Counted from the stretch's first letter, positions 1 through 9,198 are shown. The stretch: 64,000 nucleotides of DNA from Glutamicibacter sp. PS (GCA_031317595.1 JANCMB010000001.1:2297610-2361609), one strand, 5' to 3'. Notes: a model not told the origin generated them from the letters alone. Numbers and translations are program-made.

Positions 1-1
1 C

Positions 2-418
2 CTCGAGCTGGCTCGCAAATTCGCCGAGTCGGTCAAGGCCGAGTTCCCGGACCAGATGCTCTCCTACAACTGCTCGCCTTCGTTCAACTGGAAGAAACAC
101 CTGGACGACGCCACCATCGCTAAGTTCCAGCGCGAACTGGGCGCCATGGGCTTCACCTTCCAATTCATCACGCTGGCCGGCTTCCACGCACTGAACCACG
201 AAATGTTCGATCTGGCCCACGGCTACGCTCGCAACGGTATGAGCGCCTACGTGGATCTGCAGGAACGGGAGTTCGCTTCCGAGGCCCGCGGCTACACCGC
301 CACCAAGCATCAGCGCGAAGTCGGCACCGGCTACTTCGACACCATCTCCACCGCGTTGAACCCGAACGCTTCGACTCTGGCCTTGGTGGGATCCACCGAG
401 GAAGGCCAATTCCACTAA
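2..418 (+). CDS. aceA: Isocitrate lyase, C-terminal part (5' end outside window)
   Basis: This is the last 138 codons of isocitrate lyase, which cleaves isocitrate to glyoxylate and succinate in the cytosolic glyoxylate shunt. The reading frame is already open at base 2 and ends with TAA. The [16 protein letters not shown] segment and the following [17 protein letters not shown] stretch are typical of the C-terminal part of the AceA family. Malate synthase follows on the same strand 119 nt downstream, so both shunt enzymes lie together and may share a transcript. The catalytic KKCGH loop would lie upstream and cannot be seen here. Confidence 0.95.
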   Translation, partial: LELARKFAESVKAEFPDQMLSYNCSPSFNWKKHLDDATIAKFQRELGAMGFTFQFITLAGFHALNHEMFDLAHGYARNGMSAYVDLQEREFASEARGYTATKHQREVGTGYFDTISTALNPNASTLALVGSTEEGQFH

Positions 419-437
419 TCCGCTCTCCTAGAGCCTT

Positions 438-508
438 GGCGTCAGCCGGTCGACCCTGCGTCGTACCCCTTGTCAGTCGTCGATTCGACGCACCGACCGG
501 CTGATGCC
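438..508 (+). promoter_or_regulatory. Long imperfect hairpin in the aceA-aceB intergenic region
   Basis: A 15-nt arm (438-452) pairs with 494-508 at 14 of 15 positions, the exception being a G.U wobble. Inside it, TGCGTCG (457-463) pairs with CGACGCA (486-492). No U-run follows. It could be a processing or stabilising element that separates aceA and aceB mRNA levels, an attenuator, or a terminator of the type lacking a U-tract. A good SD (AAGGA, about 524-528) for aceB lies downstream of it. Confidence 0.55.
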
Positions 509-537
509 AAATCACTAGTTTTTAAGGACACGCTGCC

Positions 538-2175
538 ATGAACACCGCAACCTCCCACTGCCCCATCACCATCACCGCCACCCCCGTGCGTTACCAGGAT
601 GAAATTCTCACCGAAGGTGCCTTGAACTTCCTGGCCGCGCTGCACCGTGGCTTCGAGCACCGCCGCCAGGAGCTCATGCAGCGTCGCCAGGTTAACCGCG
701 CCCGAATCGCCAACGGCCGTAACCCGCAGTTCCTCGAGGAAACCCGTCGGATCCGCGAGGACTCCTCGTGGTCGGTGGCCCCGCTGGCACCGGGCCTGCG
801 TGATCGTCGCGTGGAAATCATCAGCCCCATCGAACGCAAGGCGATGATCGCCGCACTGAACTCCGGGGCCAATGTCTGGCTCGGCGACATGGAAGACACC
901 TGCTCGCCGACCTGGCAGAACGTCATTAAGAATCAGGTCAATATCCGCCGCTTGCTGGACGGCGGGCTCTCCTTCACCGACCCCGAGGGTGTGGAGCACC
1001 GCTTGGTGCACGAAGAGCTTTCGGCGCTGCCCACCGTGGTGGTTCGCCCGCGTGGTTTGCACCTGCCGGAGAAGAACCTGCTGATCGATGGGGCCCCGCT
1101 CTCCGGTGCCTTCGTCGACTTCGGGCTGCATTTCTACCACAATGCGCAGAAGCTGATCGACGCTGGCTTCGGACCGTACTACTACCTGCCGAAACTGGAG
1201 AACCACCTCGAAGCACGGCTGTGGAACGAGGTCTTCACCGCGGCCCAGGACCTGCTGGGTATCCCGCAGGGCACCGTGCGCGCCACGATCTTCATCGAGA
1301 CCATTACCGCCGCCTTCGAAATGGAGGAGATCCTCTACGAGCTGCGCGATCATGCCGCTGGGCTGAACTCCGGCCGCTGGGACTACGTCTTCTCCATCAT
1401 TAAGAACTTCCGTTCCCGCGGCGCCCGCTTCGTCTTGCCGGATCGCTCCACGCTGACCAACCAGGCCCCCTTCATGCAGGCCTTCAGCGAACAACTGGTG
1501 CGGGCCTGCCACCGCCGTGGGGCCAGTGCCATCGGCTCGATGAGCGCCTTCGTTCCCAGCAAGAAGTCGCCGCAACGCACCGCCTCGGGGCTCGAGCAGG
1601 TACGAGTGGAAAAGCGCCGCGAGGCCGCCGAGGGCTTCGACGGTTCCTGGGTGGCCCACCCGGATCTGGTGCCGGTGACCGCCCGCGAGTTCGAGGAAGC
1701 ACTGGGCGGGGAGCCGAACCAGATCGCCCGGCAGCGCGAAGATGTGCAGGTCTCGGCCGCGGCCCTGTTGGATATCGCCAGCCTGCCCGGCACGATCACC
1801 GAGCAGGGGATCCGCGACAATATCGAGATCGGGCTGCGCTACCTGGAGTCCTGGCTGCGCGGTAACGGTGCGGTGGTGTTGCGCCAGCAATTGGAGGACG
1901 CCTCCACCGCGGAGATTTCCCGCTCGCAGCTGTGGCAGTGGATCCACCAGTCGGCCATCACCGACACCGGAGAGATCATCTCTCGGGCCTGGGTGAGCGA
2001 ACTGGCCGACGAGATCATGGAGCGCATCGAACGTTTCGAGGGCGACCGTTTTGAGGACGCGATGGAACTCTTCGAAGCCTGCGCCCTGCGCGATGATTTC
2101 CCGACGTTCATGACCGCCGGAGCCTACCTGCGCTATCTGGACGTCCCGAGCCCAGCGCTGGAACTGGTGGGCTAG
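538..2175 (+). CDS. aceB: Malate synthase A
   Basis: A 545-residue malate synthase that condenses glyoxylate with acetyl-CoA to malate in the second glyoxylate-shunt step. The length fits the A isoform (about 530-550 aa) rather than the longer G isoform. The motif GDMEDTCSPTW lies at residues 116-126, in the TIM-barrel core. RPRGLHLPEK follows and GSMSAFVPSKK lies near residue 335. The ATG is preceded by AAGGA about 9 nt upstream. With aceA upstream, the pair allows growth on acetate or fatty acids. The opposite strand carries a long open frame with no family features, which is a GC-driven shadow. Confidence 0.97.
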   Translation: MNTATSHCPITITATPVRYQDEILTEGALNFLAALHRGFEHRRQELMQRRQVNRARIANGRNPQFLEETRRIREDSSWSVAPLAPGLRDRRVEIISPIERKAMIAALNSGANVWLGDMEDTCSPTWQNVIKNQVNIRRLLDGGLSFTDPEGVEHRLVHEELSALPTVVVRPRGLHLPEKNLLIDGAPLSGAFVDFGLHFYHNAQKLIDAGFGPYYYLPKLENHLEARLWNEVFTAAQDLLGIPQGTVRATIFIETITAAFEMEEILYELRDHAAGLNSGRWDYVFSIIKNFRSRGARFVLPDRSTLTNQAPFMQAFSEQLVRACHRRGASAIGSMSAFVPSKKSPQRTASGLEQVRVEKRREAAEGFDGSWVAHPDLVPVTAREFEEALGGEPNQIARQREDVQVSAAALLDIASLPGTITEQGIRDNIEIGLRYLESWLRGNGAVVLRQQLEDASTAEISRSQLWQWIHQSAITDTGEIISRAWVSELADEIMERIERFEGDRFEDAMELFEACALRDDFPTFMTAGAYLRYLDVPSPALELVG

Positions 2176-2192
2176 CCTCGCACCCCGGCACC

Positions 2193-2236
2193 GGCTACGG
2201 CCGGCCAACCCCACCCGGGGGTGGCCGGCCGTAGCC
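2193..2236 (+). terminator. GC-rich hairpin terminator after aceB
   Basis: Two 20-nt arms, 2193-2212 and 2217-2236, pair with a single imperfect position around a 4-nt loop, 17 nt after the aceB stop. No U-tract follows, as is common for actinobacterial hairpin terminators. It separates aceB from the next gene. Confidence 0.7.
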
Positions 2237-2280
2237 GCGCTTAGGGCACACGTCGGCCAGCGCTGGACTACGCTGGAGCC

Positions 2281-3351
2281 ATGAACCAGGCAGCACAGAA
2301 CTGGCAGCCCGATGTGCTCGGCGAGCACTTCATGTCCCGGGTGTTGCCGCTCTCGGACGGGCAGCGGGCAACGCTGGTACGTTACCGGCCGCCTCAGCCG
2401 CCGGGTGGTCCACGGCGGTTCTCGCTCTTTCATCCGGTCCCCCGCGCACCGCTGGAGTCGGTTGCGGTACTGGCGGTGCACGGCTGGTCCGACTATTTTT
2501 TCCAACGTGAGCTGGCCGAGTTCTTTGGGGCCACCGGGGCAGCGTTCTACGCGGTGGACCTGCGCAACTATGGGCGCAACCTGGTACCGACTCCCGGCGA
2601 ACCGGCGCTGGAACCGGGGTACATCGATAATCTTTCGCACTACGCCGAGGAGTTCGATGCGGCCTTGGCCATTATCAAGGCCGAGCACCCCGACGCGCAG
2701 CGGGTGCTGCTCGGGCACTCCACCGGTGGGCTTTCCGCGGCCCTGTATGCCGCGGAGCATCCCCGGGCGGTAGATGCACTGGTGCTCAATTCTCCATGGC
2801 TCGAATTTCAGGCCACCAGCTACGGCCGCGAGGCCTTGAAGCCGCTGATCGACGCGGGCAGCTTCGTGAACCCGCACCGGATCCTGCCGGGTATGGACCC
2901 GGGCATCTACACGCGCACCGTCAACGCCGCCCAAGATGGCGAATGGGACTATAACCTCGCCTGGCGTCCGGCGCAGGGCTTCCCGCTGACCACCGGGTTC
3001 ATTTCGGCGGTACTGGCCGGTCAGGAGCAGCTCGCCCACGGTCTGGACCTGCCCATCCCGGTCCACGTATTGCTCTCCGCACGCGACTATTTGGCCCCAC
3101 GCTGGGATGCACGGGCGTTGAGCGCGGACACCGCGTTGAATGTGCGGGCCGTGGCGCAACGCGCGCTGGATCTGGGCCCTCGGCTAACCATTTCGCGCTT
3201 CGACGGAGCCCTGCACGATATTTTCCTCTCGCGCCGCCCGGTGCGCACTCAGGCCTATACGGTCACCGCCGGCTGGTTGGCCGACGTGCTGGCCTCCGGC
3301 CGCGCGGAAAGATTCGCCGGTCTGGCGCGGGACGTGACGAATAACAACTAG
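2281..3351 (+). CDS. Alpha/beta hydrolase (S33 / monoacylglycerol-lipase-like)
   Basis: A 356-residue alpha/beta-hydrolase. The oxyanion-hole HGW motif is at 67-69, and the nucleophile elbow GHSTGG at 145-150 makes Ser147 the likely nucleophile. The C-terminal GALHDIFLS segment supplies a candidate His, and SARDYLAP is a candidate acid region. This pattern resembles lysophospholipase/monoacylglycerol-lipase-like or serine-aminopeptidase-type S33 proteins. There is no signal peptide, so it is probably cytosolic. No SD is obvious before the ATG. It stands alone between terminator-flanked genes, and the substrate cannot be deduced. Confidence 0.85.
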   Translation: MNQAAQNWQPDVLGEHFMSRVLPLSDGQRATLVRYRPPQPPGGPRRFSLFHPVPRAPLESVAVLAVHGWSDYFFQRELAEFFGATGAAFYAVDLRNYGRNLVPTPGEPALEPGYIDNLSHYAEEFDAALAIIKAEHPDAQRVLLGHSTGGLSAALYAAEHPRAVDALVLNSPWLEFQATSYGREALKPLIDAGSFVNPHRILPGMDPGIYTRTVNAAQDGEWDYNLAWRPAQGFPLTTGFISAVLAGQEQLAHGLDLPIPVHVLLSARDYLAPRWDARALSADTALNVRAVAQRALDLGPRLTISRFDGALHDIFLSRRPVRTQAYTVTAGWLADVLASGRAERFAGLARDVTNNN

Positions 3352-3461
3352 CGCAGCGCGTTGCCCCCGCCACATCCGGGCGCCAGGTCTGCCGCGGCGC
3401 CGTTAAACTGTACGCTGGGCCGCGCCCGGCGGCTCCCCCGCCAGCACACCGTGAAGCGAGT

Positions 3462-4868
3462 ATGAAGCAGTTACAGCAGGCCCCCGCAGTGAGCACCGAG
3501 ACAAATACCCTCTCCCGCGGACTTTCGGCACGACATATCCGCTTCATGGCCCTGGGATCGGCCATCGGCACCGGGCTGTTCTACGGTTCCTCCGCTGCGA
3601 TTCAGGCCGCCGGCCCGGCCGTGCTGTTGGCCTACATGATTGGCGGCGCCGCAGTTTTCGTCGTCATGCGGGCCATGGGTGAAATGGCGGTGCGGCACCC
3701 GGTCTCCGGCTCCTTTGCGCAGTACGCGAGCGAATATTTGGGGCCCTTCGCCGGCTTCTTGACCGGATGGACCTTCACCTTCGAAATGGCCATTGTGGCC
3801 ATCGCCGACGTCACCGCCTTCGGCATTTACATGGGCTTCTGGTTCCCCGAGGTGCCCCGCTGGATCTGGGTGGCCGCCGTGGTGCTGTTCATCGCGGCGG
3901 TGAACCTCATGAAGGTGCGGGTTTTCGGCGAAACCGAATTCTGGCTGGCCGTGGTGAAGGTTGCGGCGATTATGGCGATGATCGGTGGCGGCGCGGCGTT
4001 GATCATCTTCGGTTTTCAGGCTCCCGGCAGCGACCACGCCACCGGTCTCGACACGCTACTGGCCGCCGGCACGCTCTTCCCCCATGGTTTCACCGGGTTG
4101 CTGCTGTCCTTCGCCGTGGTGATGTTCGCCTTCGGCGGCATCGAAACCATCGGCATCACCGCCGGCGAGGCCAAGGACCCGGCACGCGCGGTGCCGGCCG
4201 CCATCAACACCGTGCCCTGGCGCATTTTGCTGTTCTACGTGGCCTCGCTCGCGGTGGTCATGATGCTCTTCGACTGGCGGGCCATCGACGGTTCCTCGAG
4301 TCCCTTCGTGCAGATCTTTGAGGCGTTGGGGCTCCCCGCGGCGGCGCATGTGCTCAACGCCGTGGTCATTACCGCGGCCGTGTCGGCGATCAACGCCGAT
4401 ACCTTCGGCGCTGGCCGGATGCTCTACGCGATGGCCGGCCAGGGCCACGCCCCGCGCTCCTTCGCCCAGGTCTCCGCCAATGGGGTGCCGTACCTAAGCG
4501 TGCTGGTGATGGCGCTCGTCCTTGTGCTCGGAGTGATCCTGAACGCGGTACTGCCCCAGTCGCTGTTCCTGCTGATCGCCTCCGTGGCCACCTTCGCCAC
4601 CGTCTGGGTGTGGATCATGATCCTCGCCTCCTATCTGGCCATGCGCCGCCGACACCCCGCCACCGGAGAGCGCGGCGCCTACGAACTGCCCGGCGGCTCG
4701 CTCTCCGCGTGGGTGGCGCTCGGCTTCATGGGCCTGGTGGTGGCCTTGCTGGCGCTCAGCGCGGACACCCGGGTGGCGCTGTACACCGGTGGCTGCTGGC
4801 TGGCGCTGCTCGGCCTGGGCTACCTGTGGCTAGGTCGTCGGCGAGCCAGCTCGGTGCCGCGGGCCTAA
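3462..4868 (+). CDS. Amino-acid permease (APC superfamily, ProY/HutT/AroP type)
   Basis: A 468-residue membrane protein with about 12 hydrophobic segments. The N-terminal signature [24 protein letters not shown] contains the substrate-contacting GSAIGTGLF element of the amino-acid transporter family, followed by [12 protein letters not shown]. It should act as a proton-coupled importer in the cytoplasmic membrane. The overall pattern is nearest to proline, histidine or aromatic amino-acid permeases, but the substrate cannot be fixed from sequence alone. A GTG 27 nt downstream of the chosen ATG is an alternative start. No regulator is adjacent. Confidence 0.9.
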   Translation: MKQLQQAPAVSTETNTLSRGLSARHIRFMALGSAIGTGLFYGSSAAIQAAGPAVLLAYMIGGAAVFVVMRAMGEMAVRHPVSGSFAQYASEYLGPFAGFLTGWTFTFEMAIVAIADVTAFGIYMGFWFPEVPRWIWVAAVVLFIAAVNLMKVRVFGETEFWLAVVKVAAIMAMIGGGAALIIFGFQAPGSDHATGLDTLLAAGTLFPHGFTGLLLSFAVVMFAFGGIETIGITAGEAKDPARAVPAAINTVPWRILLFYVASLAVVMMLFDWRAIDGSSSPFVQIFEALGLPAAAHVLNAVVITAAVSAINADTFGAGRMLYAMAGQGHAPRSFAQVSANGVPYLSVLVMALVLVLGVILNAVLPQSLFLLIASVATFATVWVWIMILASYLAMRRRHPATGERGAYELPGGSLSAWVALGFMGLVVALLALSADTRVALYTGGCWLALLGLGYLWLGRRRASSVPRA

Positions 4869-4956
4869 CGCCGCGACCGGTGCTGGTTGCCAAGCTCACG
4901 CAGCGGCGCTGCGGTGCGCCGGGAATGTGCGCGGTGGCGGCGTGGTTACACCGGGC

Positions 4957-5622
4957 ATGAGCGAAACGACCCTGCGCGTAGACATCTTTTCCGACATCGC
5001 CTGCCCCTGGTGTTACATCGGCAAACGCCGTTTTGAAAGGGCGGTGGCCTCGTTGGAGTTCGCCGACCAGATTCAGGTGCACTGGCACGCCTATCAACTG
5101 GACCCGAGCCTGCCGGAGCACTACCCGGGCAGCGAACATGAGTACCTGTGCCAGGCCAAGGGCATGGACCCGTCCGACGTCACCCGCATGATGGAACATG
5201 TCACCGAGCAGGCCGCCGGTGAGGGGCTGAACTACGATTTCGCCGCGCTACGCCCGGGCAACTCCTTCACCGCCTTGCGGCTCCTGGCCTACGCCAAAAC
5301 TCTGGGCAAGGGGGATCAGCTCAAGGAGGCGTTGCTGTCCGCACACTTCGAACGCGGACTGGATACCGCCGACGTCTCCACGCTCGCCTCGCTGGCCGCC
5401 GAGAACGGTTTGGAGGCCGCCACGGTCACCGAGCTGTTGGGGTCCACCGCCTACAGCGATGAGGTCAACGCCGATATCGACCAGGCCCGGCAGTTGGGCA
5501 TCAATTCGGTGCCCTTCTTCGTGCTCGAGGGCAAGTACGGGATCTCCGGGGCGCAACCGAGCGAGAACTTCGCCTCCGCCCTGCGTCAGGTGCATGCGGA
5601 ACTTTCCGGGCCTGCGGCTTAA
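4957..5622 (+). CDS. DsbA family oxidoreductase (FrnE-like)
   Basis: A 221-residue cytosolic thioredoxin-fold protein of the DsbA/FrnE (2-hydroxychromene-2-carboxylate-isomerase-like) group. The active site CPWC is at residues 16-19. The cis-Pro region is INSVPFFVLEGKYGISGAQP near the C-terminus, as in FrnE/YwbO-like proteins. I chose the ATG at 4957 because the family begins a few residues before the first beta strand; 30 nt of open frame upstream would add ten unlikely residues. The stop codon directly abuts the convergent LytR_C gene. Family members handle polyketide or thiol redox chemistry; the exact role here is unknown. Confidence 0.9.
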   Translation: MSETTLRVDIFSDIACPWCYIGKRRFERAVASLEFADQIQVHWHAYQLDPSLPEHYPGSEHEYLCQAKGMDPSDVTRMMEHVTEQAAGEGLNYDFAALRPGNSFTALRLLAYAKTLGKGDQLKEALLSAHFERGLDTADVSTLASLAAENGLEAATVTELLGSTAYSDEVNADIDQARQLGINSVPFFVLEGKYGISGAQPSENFASALRQVHAELSGPAA

Positions 5623-6243
5623 CTACTGAGCACAGCGCAGCGTGCCTGGCCCGGTGGCCACCTTGCGCTCGCGGGCCAGGGATTCGAACTCCGCCCCCAG
5701 TTCCAGGTCGACGATCGCGTCCGTGCGGTTTTCGTCGAACACGAACACCGCATCGGGCACCTGACGCTGAATGGCCAGCGCCGCGGCATATCCCTTCGGG
5801 CCGGCGATCACCGCGCCGGTCTGCTCCGCGTAGTCGCTGGACCCGGAGGTTGTGGCGTGAATGTCGAAGCCGCGCTCCACCAGATCCTGCGACGTGCGCG
5901 AGGCCAATCCGCCGCGCGTGGTCGCATTGATCACGCGCACCGACACCTCCGCGGCCGGCGGCGGCGTGAATTCAAGGTCCGGGCAGCTCGGGTTCTCAAT
6001 CTGTGGTTGTTCGCTGCGCGGGGCGGGGGCCGCCTGCCCGGGCAGTGTCACCACCCCGGTGAACACCGCATAGGCCAGGGCAAAGACCGCGAGCACCAGC
6101 ACCGCCAGCACCCCAAAGACCCAGTTCTGCCGCAGCCGACGACGGCGTTTGGCCGCCGCATCCGAGCTGAAGCTCAGTTCTGCCTCGGAGACAATATGCT
6201 GGCCATGCCATTCATTGGGGTCTTCCTTGCGCCGTTGTCCCAC
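5623..6243 (-). CDS. LytR C-terminal-domain membrane protein
   Basis: A 206-residue protein with a basic cytosolic N-terminus (KRRRRLRQN), one transmembrane segment at about residues 44-66, a Pro-rich linker, and a C-terminal LytR_C-type domain (SVRVINATTRGGLASRTSQDLVERGF). LytR_C domains are often found attached to LCP cell-wall ligases; stand-alone membrane-anchored versions like this are common in Actinobacteria and are presumed to act in the envelope. The GTG start has AAGGA about 5 nt upstream. It is convergent with the DsbA-like gene without any intergenic base. Confidence 0.8.
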   Translation of the reverse strand: MGQRRKEDPNEWHGQHIVSEAELSFSSDAAAKRRRRLRQNWVFGVLAVLVLAVFALAYAVFTGVVTLPGQAAPAPRSEQPQIENPSCPDLEFTPPPAAEVSVRVINATTRGGLASRTSQDLVERGFDIHATTSGSSDYAEQTGAVIAGPKGYAAALAIQRQVPDAVFVFDENRTDAIVDLELGAEFESLARERKVATGPGTLRCAQ

Positions 6244-6297
6244 GAATCCTTGCCCCTTTCACCCGGCGTGCCACGCTGTGCGCCCAGCCTATACAGC

Positions 6298-6609
6298 TCA
6301 GGTCGGCCCTGACGAGTCTAGGTCGAGAACTCGTGCGTGCATGACGGTGCGGTGGTGCAACGCCGAACGCACCGCCCGGTGCAATCCGTCCTCCAGATAG
6401 AGCGCCCCGTCGTAGCGCACCACGTGCGGGAACAGATCGCCATAGAAGGTCGAGTCTTCGGCGAGCAGGGCCTCGAGGTCTAGGGTGCGTTTCGTGGTGA
6501 TCAAATCGGCCAGCCGCACCTGTTGTGGCGGCAGGCTCGCCCAATCGGCCGGTGTGCGAAGCTCATGCTCGGGGTAGGGGCGGTCGTCGCCCACGGAACG
6601 AAAAATCAC
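6298..6609 (-). CDS. Conserved actinobacterial protein (VapB-antitoxin-like label in related genomes)
   Basis: A protein of about 103 residues containing RSVGDDRPYPEH, a PPQQVRLADLITTKRTLDLEALLAEDSTFYGDLFPHVV core and YLEDGLHRAVRSALHHRTVMHARVLDL. I recognise this as a conserved small protein of Micrococcales, sometimes labelled VapB-family antitoxin. No toxin gene is adjacent, so that label should not be taken as function. The GTG at 6609 matches my recollection of where homologues start; a GTG about 15 codons upstream with GGCGGA before it is an alternative. It lies just upstream of, and co-directional with, the LytR_C gene. Confidence 0.65.
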   Translation of the reverse strand: MIFRSVGDDRPYPEHELRTPADWASLPPQQVRLADLITTKRTLDLEALLAEDSTFYGDLFPHVVRYDGALYLEDGLHRAVRSALHHRTVMHARVLDLDSSGPT

Positions 6610-6806
6610 CTTTCCAGCATACGTTTGCCCCGCGCTCTGACATATCTCGTCATCCACGGGTCCGCCTAGTGGCCCGGCACGCAGCGAGCGCATATTATGC
6701 GCCGAATATCGGCGCGATGCAAAGTTTTTGACGCGTGGGTTAACTCGGGCAAATCCTACGTAACGAAGGCTAGTCACAAAGGTGCGCACAGGTGCACCCT
6801 TGAGCT

Positions 6807-7847
6807 ATGAACAACGCAATCACGCAGATCCCCGTGCTCGACATCTCCACCGCACGCACCGCGGATGGCTCCTTCAACGCCGAATTCGTCGACGCCCTGC
6901 GCGAAGCCGCGCACCGCGTGGGCTTCTTCCAGATCGTGGGATATGCCGCCTACACCGGGCAGGATCGCGAACTGCTGGACACCGTTGCGCAGTTCTTCGC
7001 CAAGCCCACCGAAGAGAAGCTGAAGCTCGATAACCGCAGCAGCGCCCAGTTCCGCGGTTACACCCGCCTCGGCGCCGAGATCACCCGCGGACGCGCCGAT
7101 TCCCGCGAGCAGATCGACTACGGACCGCAGCGCCCGGCCCTCGATACCGTGCCGGCCGACGCCCCCTACCTGAACCTGCAGGGCCCGAACCAGTGGCCCA
7201 CGGATTTCCCGCAGCTCGAGCAGCGCGCCATGGCGTGGGCCGAGCTCATGCACCACACGGGCCACGAACTACTCTCCGCGCTGTCCGTCGGACTGGGTCT
7301 CCCCGAAGACTACTTCGACGAGCCTTTCGCCGATAGCCCGGCGTGGATGGGCAAGCTCGTGCACTATGTTGGCGGCGGGGCGGTTCCTGGCGCCGGAAAC
7401 CAGGGCGTGGGGCTGCATGCCGACTACGGCTTCATCACCCTGTTACTTCAAGACGCGGTCGGCGGTCTGCAGGTGCAGCCGCACGGGCAGGACAACTGGA
7501 TCGACGTACCACCCACGCCGGGTGCCCTAGTGGTGAACCTGGGCGAAATGCTCGAGGTGGCGACCGACGGCTACCTCATGGCAACTATCCACCGCGTGAT
7601 TGCCCCGCCGAAGGATGTTGACCGCTACTCGGTGCCTTTCTTCTACTCTCCGCGGCTCGACGCGGTGATCGAGAAGGTGCAGCTACCCGCCGAACTGGCC
7701 GCCGCAGCCCGCGGTGTCTCGGATGATCCGCACAATCCGATGCTCGCTTCCTACGGCGCCAACGTGCTCAAGGGCTGGCTCCGCGCACACCCGGAAACCG
7801 CCGCGCGGCATTACCCCCAGCTGGTAAAGACCCGTAAGAGCGCCTAG
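6807..7847 (+). CDS. 2-oxoglutarate/Fe(II)-dependent oxygenase, isopenicillin N synthase-like
   Basis: A 346-residue non-haem iron oxygenase. It has the N-terminal DIOX_N module (IPVLDIS through VGFFQIVGY) and the double-stranded beta-helix core with the iron triad H204-x-D206 (HADYGFITLL) and H262 (TIHRV). R273-x-S275 (RYSVPFF) is the co-substrate-binding pair. Such enzymes hydroxylate or desaturate small molecules in the cytosol; the substrate is unknown and no biosynthetic partner is adjacent. The ATG has no clear SD and is preceded by a small GGTGC...GCACC inverted repeat. A strong hairpin follows the stop. Confidence 0.88.
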   Translation: MNNAITQIPVLDISTARTADGSFNAEFVDALREAAHRVGFFQIVGYAAYTGQDRELLDTVAQFFAKPTEEKLKLDNRSSAQFRGYTRLGAEITRGRADSREQIDYGPQRPALDTVPADAPYLNLQGPNQWPTDFPQLEQRAMAWAELMHHTGHELLSALSVGLGLPEDYFDEPFADSPAWMGKLVHYVGGGAVPGAGNQGVGLHADYGFITLLLQDAVGGLQVQPHGQDNWIDVPPTPGALVVNLGEMLEVATDGYLMATIHRVIAPPKDVDRYSVPFFYSPRLDAVIEKVQLPAELAAAARGVSDDPHNPMLASYGANVLKGWLRAHPETAARHYPQLVKTRKSA

Positions 7848-7871
7848 CTACGAGCTTTACCCCTCCGCAGA

Positions 7872-7915
7872 TCGCGACCCGCGTCCCCGCCGTTCATCGG
7901 GGATGCGGGTCGCGA
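7872..7915 (+). terminator. Hairpin terminator after the oxygenase gene
   Basis: A 17-nt arm (7872-7888) pairs with 7899-7915 at 16 of 17 positions around a 10-nt loop, beginning about 25 nt after the stop. There is no U-tract. It isolates the oxygenase from the DUF2975 promoter region. Confidence 0.65.
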
Positions 7916-7963
7916 CATGTTCGGCGTTGCACCTCACCACTTGCCGTTCCAGATCGACCAGAG

Positions 7964-7998
7964 TATCGTTTTTCGATAGATAACAATCGCTTAACGAT
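7964..7998 (+). promoter_or_regulatory. Twin ATCG-N5-CGAT operators upstream of the DUF2975/XRE pair
   Basis: Two inverted repeats of the same form lie just before the DUF2975 start: TATCG-TTTTT-CGATA (7964-7978) and ATCG-CTTAA-CGAT (7986-7998). Their centres are 21 bp apart, two helical turns, so two dimers would sit on the same face. The adjacent XRE regulator is the obvious candidate ligand (inference). Confidence 0.6.
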
Positions 7999-8009
7999 GG
8001 GAATCTGTC

Positions 8010-8507
8010 ATGGGACGCGCCACCATACTCCTTCTAAAAATCGTGCTGGCCGCCGCCATACTCGGTGGGCTATTCGTGCAGTGCTTCATGATTCCGCTAG
8101 CCATCGCCGACGGCCCCACGCCCGCACCACCGAACGAATACCAGCGCATCTCGGTACTGATCTACCTTGGTCTGCTCCTCTTGGCACTACAGATCTGCGC
8201 CCTCTGCGTCTGGCGACTGGCGAGCATGGTGCATAAGCGCACCGTCTTCTCCCCCGCCGCCTTCAAGTTCGTCAACACCATCATCGGCTGCGTCGGCTTC
8301 GCCGCACTGCTAACCCTGGCCCTCGGCGTCATCCTGGCCCCGGGCGAAGCCGTCCCGCCGGGAATCGTGCTCCTCGTTGGCGGGTTAGCGCTAGCCATGG
8401 GAGGCGTGGCATTGATCGTGATCATCCTGCGGTTACTACTCAAACAGGCCACAGACACCGAACTCGAGGCCACCCACCTGCGCGACGAACTCGGTGAGGT
8501 GATCTAG
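8010..8507 (+). CDS. DUF2975 membrane protein
   Basis: A 165-residue protein with four predicted hydrophobic segments (about 7-30, 48-70, 88-112, 120-145) and the DUF2975 pattern, including the HKRTVFSPAAFKFVNTIIGCVGF stretch between segments. Its stop codon is immediately followed by the GTG of a small Cro/C1-like regulator. That pairing is the usual DUF2975 arrangement (as in the Bacillus YoaS/YozG pair), so the two are translationally coupled. The biochemical role of the family is not known to me. The operators upstream suggest autoregulation. Confidence 0.85.
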   Translation: MGRATILLLKIVLAAAILGGLFVQCFMIPLAIADGPTPAPPNEYQRISVLIYLGLLLLALQICALCVWRLASMVHKRTVFSPAAFKFVNTIIGCVGFAALLTLALGVILAPGEAVPPGIVLLVGGLALAMGGVALIVIILRLLLKQATDTELEATHLRDELGEVI

Positions 8508-8735
8508 GTGGCGATCATCATCGATATCGACGTGATGCTCGCCCGGCACAAAATGGGTGTAGGCGAGCTCGCCCAACGCATCGGCATTACCCCAGCCAAC
8601 CTCGCGGTCCTAAAAAATGGCCGCGCCAAGGCGGTGCGTTTTACCACCCTCGAAGCACTTTGCCAGGCTCTCGACTGCCAACCCGGGGACCTCATGCGAT
8701 GGGTGCCCGACGAAGAAGCCGAGGCACTGGACTAA
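8508..8735 (+). CDS. Small XRE/Cro-type regulator (YozG-like)
   Basis: A 75-residue helix-turn-helix protein. GVGELAQRIGITPANLAVLKNGRAKAVRF forms the HTH, and ALDCQPGDLMRWVPDEE is the typical C-terminal end of this short Cro/C1 subgroup. The GTG start follows the DUF2975 stop with no gap. It probably represses its own operon through the paired palindromes upstream of the DUF2975 gene. Its 3' end overlaps the end of the convergent VOC gene by 4 nt. Confidence 0.85.
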   Translation: MAIIIDIDVMLARHKMGVGELAQRIGITPANLAVLKNGRAKAVRFTTLEALCQALDCQPGDLMRWVPDEEAEALD

Positions 8736-9118
8736 CGTCCCGGCGACGCCAACACGCAGAACTCATTACCCTCCGGGTCGCCCAAGACGACCCAGGGAAC
8801 CTGCCCTTGCCCCACGTCCACGCGACGCGCGCCAAGGGCCTGCAGCCGCCGCACCTCCTCGTCCTGAGTGCAACCAACAGGATTGACATCAAGATGTAGG
8901 CGGTTCTTCACTACCTTGGACTCTGCAACTCGCGCAAAGGTCAACAAGCACGCCGCTGGGCCCTCCAGCTCGCGCGGCTCCCGACCTTCGGACGGGCCAA
9001 TCGAAATCACATCATCGCTCGCGTCGACCACCACATAGCCCAAAACTTGGCACCAAAAATCCGCCAGCTTTTGCGGCTCCATACAGTCGATCGCTACTTC
9101 GGTGAGCTTGCTGGCCAT
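8732..9118 (-). CDS. VOC (glyoxalase-like) family protein
   Basis: A 128-residue single-module protein of the vicinal-oxygen-chelate superfamily. LTEVAIDCMEPQKLADFWCQVLGY opens the fold and VLGDPEGNEFCVL closes it; the central NRLHLDV and the final GNEFCV contain the usual metal/ligand positions. The ATG at 9118 has GAAAGGA about 7 nt upstream and matches the normal family start; 22 further open codons upstream are rejected. Actinobacterial versions like this are usually of unknown substrate. It shares its 3' end with the XRE gene. Confidence 0.85.
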   Translation of the reverse strand: MASKLTEVAIDCMEPQKLADFWCQVLGYVVVDASDDVISIGPSEGREPRELEGPAACLLTFARVAESKVVKNRLHLDVNPVGCTQDEEVRRLQALGARRVDVGQGQVPWVVLGDPEGNEFCVLASPGR

Positions 9119-9198
9119 CGGTGCATCCTTTCGATCCCTCGCAAGCTCAGCATGCCACGACACCAGCGACCCCGCCACGTCCACAGTGGATTAAACGA

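Noticed and set aside
442-3159. A 905-codon open frame on the minus strand opposite aceB and the hydrolase gene
   Set aside because: It is antisense to two clearly recognisable genes, has no family motifs and a composition typical of GC-rich shadow frames.
6298-6789. VapBC-type toxin-antitoxin system at the small minus-strand gene
   Set aside because: No toxin gene lies next to it, and both neighbours are recognisable as other families.
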